Source: Spirochaetaceae bacterium (GTDB taxonomy: Bacteria > Spirochaetota > Spirochaetia > B11-G9). Taken from it: a stretch of 27,094 bases of DNA. Below the pieces are notes generated by a model, which saw only the letters and a list, made by a program, of their open reading frames with translations, made no database searches and was not told where the DNA came from. This document shows positions 24,961 to 27,094 of the stretch, one piece after another. The first letter of the stretch is position 1; each line of letters opens with the position of its first letter. Made by a program: the position numbers and the translations under genes. Where the stretch lies: contig DAOVSY010000003.1 of NCBI GenBank assembly GCA_030633365.1, forward strand, positions 1-27,094. The letters run 5' to 3'.

Positions 24961-26577
24961 ATGGGAAGCAATAATATGAAAAATGCGATAAAAATATTTG
25001 ATACAACTTTAAGAGATGGATCACAGAGTGTAGGAATAAATTTTACTGTTAATGATAAAATTAAGATTGCAAAAAATCTTGATGAATTTGGTGTTGACTA
25101 TATAGAAGGTGGATGGCCTGGATCAAATCCTAAAGATGTAGCATTTTTTGAAGATATGAAGAAGGTTAAACTAAATAATGCCAGATTAACTGCTTTTTCC
25201 TCTACAAAATTAAAAAATATAAAAATTCAGGATGATAAAAATTTAGCAAAAATGATTGAAACTGGTGTTCCTGTTGTTACTATTTTTGGTAAAAGCTGGG
25301 ATCTTCATGTAAAAGAAGCTTTAAAAACAACTAATGAAGAAAATTTAGATATGATTTTCTCTACTATGGAGTATCTAAAAAAATACTTTGATGAAGTAGT
25401 TTATGATGCAGAGCATTTTTTTGATGGTTATAATGCAAATCCTGAATATGCTTTAAAGACATTGGAAGCAGCTGAAAAAGGGGGAGCAGACTGGCTTGTT
25501 CTTTGTGATACCAATGGTGGTTCGATGGTGGATTTTATTGACACTACATTTCAGACTGTCAGAAATAAGTTCTCCACACCTTTGGGAATACATGCTCACA
25601 ATGATTCTGAACTTGCAGTTGCAAATTCTCTTGCTGCAGTTTATCAGGGTGCGACTATGGTTCAGGGAACTATTAATGGTATTGGGGAAAGATGTGGAAA
25701 TGCAAATTTATGTTCTATAATTCCAAATTTATCTGTAAAAGATGACTATATAACTATTCCGGAAGAAAATTTAAAAAAACTATACTATATGTCCCATTTA
25801 GTTTCAGAAATTTCAAATCAGGCTCATCCTGATTCTCTTCCATTTGTTGGGAAAAAAGCATTTTCTCATAAAGGTGGGATACATGTTTCTGCTGTAAGAA
25901 CAAACTCTTCCACTTATGAACACGTTACTCCTGAATCTGTAGGTAATGAAAGGATAATTACAGTTTCTGAGCTTTCCGGAAGAAGTAATATCATAGAAAA
26001 AGCTGAAAAGATGGGAATAGATCTTAGATCAGACAATGAAAAAGCAGGAAAAATATTACAACGTGTTAAAGAGCTTGAAGCTAAAGGGTACCACTATGAG
26101 GGTGCGGAAGCTTCATTTGAATTATTAACAAATGCCCTTGTAGGTAAGCAGAAACGTTACTTTGATTTACATGGGTACCGTATTCATGTATGGAAAAATG
26201 CTGATGGGGAATCCTGGTCAGAAGTAACTATTAAAGCAGCAGTTCCTAAAGAAGTTGCAGAATCACATGGTCATGAATCTCATATAGAACATACGGCTGC
26301 TGATGGAAGTGGACCGGTTGAAGCACTTGATAAAGCCCTTAGAAAGGTTCTGGAGAAATTTTACCCAGAACTTAAAAAAGTGCATCTGGTAGATTACAAG
26401 GTACGTATCCTGAATGCTGAAGAAGGAACAAACTCTGTAACAAGGGTTATGATAAATTCAGCTGATGATAAAAGAAGTTGGAGTACAGTTGGAGTATCTG
26501 ACAATATTATTGATGCTTCCTGGCAGGCTCTGGTTGAATCATTAATATATAAACTAATGAAAGATGAAGAAAATTAG
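24961..26577 (+). CDS. cimA: (R)-citramalate synthase
   Basis: The 538-residue enzyme condenses pyruvate and acetyl-CoA to (R)-citramalate, the entry to threonine-independent isoleucine synthesis. The TIM-barrel (about 10-280) begins with DTTLRDGSQ (14-22) and has the metal-binding HAHND at 211-215 and the GIGERCGNA motif. The linker carries KGGIHVSAV, and the C-terminal LeuA-type regulatory dimer domain covers about 395-530. Length over 500 and these motifs fit the long CimA family better than isopropylmalate synthase, but the two are related and substrate should be tested. The ATG at 24961 has AGAGGT upstream; an in-frame ATG at 24976, also with a GGGA nearby, would give a start closer to the barrel. 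Co-transcription with ilvBN supports an isoleucine role. Confidence 0.9.
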   Translation: MGSNNMKNAIKIFDTTLRDGSQSVGINFTVNDKIKIAKNLDEFGVDYIEGGWPGSNPKDVAFFEDMKKVKLNNARLTAFSSTKLKNIKIQDDKNLAKMIETGVPVVTIFGKSWDLHVKEALKTTNEENLDMIFSTMEYLKKYFDEVVYDAEHFFDGYNANPEYALKTLEAAEKGGADWLVLCDTNGGSMVDFIDTTFQTVRNKFSTPLGIHAHNDSELAVANSLAAVYQGATMVQGTINGIGERCGNANLCSIIPNLSVKDDYITIPEENLKKLYYMSHLVSEISNQAHPDSLPFVGKKAFSHKGGIHVSAVRTNSSTYEHVTPESVGNERIITVSELSGRSNIIEKAEKMGIDLRSDNEKAGKILQRVKELEAKGYHYEGAEASFELLTNALVGKQKRYFDLHGYRIHVWKNADGESWSEVTIKAAVPKEVAESHGHESHIEHTAADGSGPVEALDKALRKVLEKFYPELKKVHLVDYKVRILNAEEGTNSVTRVMINSADDKRSWSTVGVSDNIIDASWQALVESLIYKLMKDEEN

Positions 26578-26588
26578 TGGGAAATGCT

Positions 26589-26627
26589 CAAATAACATTG
26601 ATATATTAGAGATATGTTGCTTATTTG
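26589..26627 (+). other. Weak hairpin after cimA in a 127-base spacer
   Basis: CAAATAA (26589-26595) and TTATTTG (26621-26627) pair perfectly across 25 bases, which hold a further CAT/ATG pairing. No T tract follows, so it is not a standard terminator, though its position 11 bases after the cimA stop fits a 3' end structure. I see no convincing promoter in the rest of the spacer before the next gene. Confidence 0.3.
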
Positions 26628-26704
26628 TTGTTGAAAGTACTTGAGTTTTTATACTGTTTAGTATTCAATAATGTTTTGTTGTTGATTGACCTGGAGGGTT
26701 GTTT

Positions 26705-27094
26705 GTGCTGACTGCTAATTATGAGGATTCTTTATCTATAGAATCTTCCTCTTATGTTGACATATCTAAGTCTGAGGCTACGGGCTGTTCTATTCATAGA
26801 TTAAAAAGTAGAGATAAGTATGGTGCTATTAGAGAAATTGTTAATAGTTGCCCTGTTTTTGAATATTTTTCAAATACATCTTCCAAAGAAACATTTTTAA
26901 AAGAAATTTTTGATAGAGAGGCTCTTTGTACAACAGGAATTGGCCATAACGTTGCAATACCTCATGGAAAATGTTCTTCACTTGACAAGGTTCGAATTGG
27001 TCTGGGCATATCCCAAGAGGGACTGGATTTTAATTCCATAGATGGAGAGCCTGTTCATCTTGTTCTTGTAATTGGAAGTAACCCCTCAAATCAG
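26705..27094 (+). CDS. PTS EIIA domain protein (fructose/nitrogen type), 3' end outside window
   Basis: The frame is open for 130 codons to the window edge. From about residue 42 it matches the EIIA type-2 fold: a helical stretch with KEIFDREAL, then TGIGHNVAIPHGK, whose active histidine is H87. A sugar-type or nitrogen-type EIIA accepts phosphate from HPr on this residue. About 40 residues of uncertain nature precede the domain. The start is GTG at 26705 with GGAGGG six bases upstream; no ATG is available. The rest of the gene, which would tell a stand-alone PtsN-like protein from a fused permease or regulator, is not visible. It follows cimA by 127 bases and is probably separate. Confidence 0.85.
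   Translation, partial: MLTANYEDSLSIESSSYVDISKSEATGCSIHRLKSRDKYGAIREIVNSCPVFEYFSNTSSKETFLKEIFDREALCTTGIGHNVAIPHGKCSSLDKVRIGLGISQEGLDFNSIDGEPVHLVLVIGSNPSNQ

Noticed and set aside
26585..26646. Possible terminator pairing CTCAA with TTGAG before five T residues downstream of cimA
   Set aside because: Only five base pairs span a loop of about 50 bases, which is not convincing.

Overview
The window looks like a low-GC (about mid-30s % by eye) bacterial chromosome. I infer a spirochaete, or a relative with similar gene content. The hints are a Gx-family membrane protein gene, a CheA with two CheW-like domains and a C-terminal receiver, 4HB/HAMP/GAF histidine kinases, and citramalate-based isoleucine genes. 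No rRNA, flagellar or species-diagnostic gene is present, so the assignment is tentative. No tRNA, IS element, prophage or CRISPR array was seen.

Region 1 (1-7712, minus strand) holds three membrane-bound sensor histidine kinases without receiver domains. The first is cut by the window start. The other two are tandem paralogues joined by an ATGA overlap, and they share a block of 89 identical bases at the H-box. A decayed PAS-domain fragment lies in the divergent spacer at 7838-7966.

Region 2 (8017-8771, plus) holds two single-domain receivers, also joined by an ATGA overlap. They probably take phosphate from the neighbouring kinases, which would make this a hybrid system split into separate proteins.

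Region 3 (8945-19000) is a long, tightly packed chemosensory operon: cheY, a REC-PP2C phosphatase, an RsbW-like kinase fused to a STAS domain, a 1072-residue CheA, an MCP, cheW, cheB and cheR. A second MCP with a NIT-type sensor follows from its own promoter. The phosphatase and the kinase-STAS protein form a partner-switching module inside the che operon. This suggests the array controls a second output besides CheY. No cheC, cheD, cheX or cheZ and no sigma factor or cyclase target lies in the window.

Region 4 (21226-22372) is a pair of small membrane proteins, a Gx/HepS-I-like protein and an unrecognised one, ending in a strong intrinsic terminator.

Region 5 (22461-26577) is a branched-chain amino acid operon, ilvB-ilvN-cimA. 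It has a near-perfect sigma-70 promoter that touches a REP-like palindromic element. ilvB contains a ten-G tract, and the ilvB-ilvN spacer holds a foldable element plus a 43-codon ORF. With cimA, the operon supports isoleucine synthesis from pyruvate and acetyl-CoA without threonine. The window ends in a partial PTS EIIA gene.
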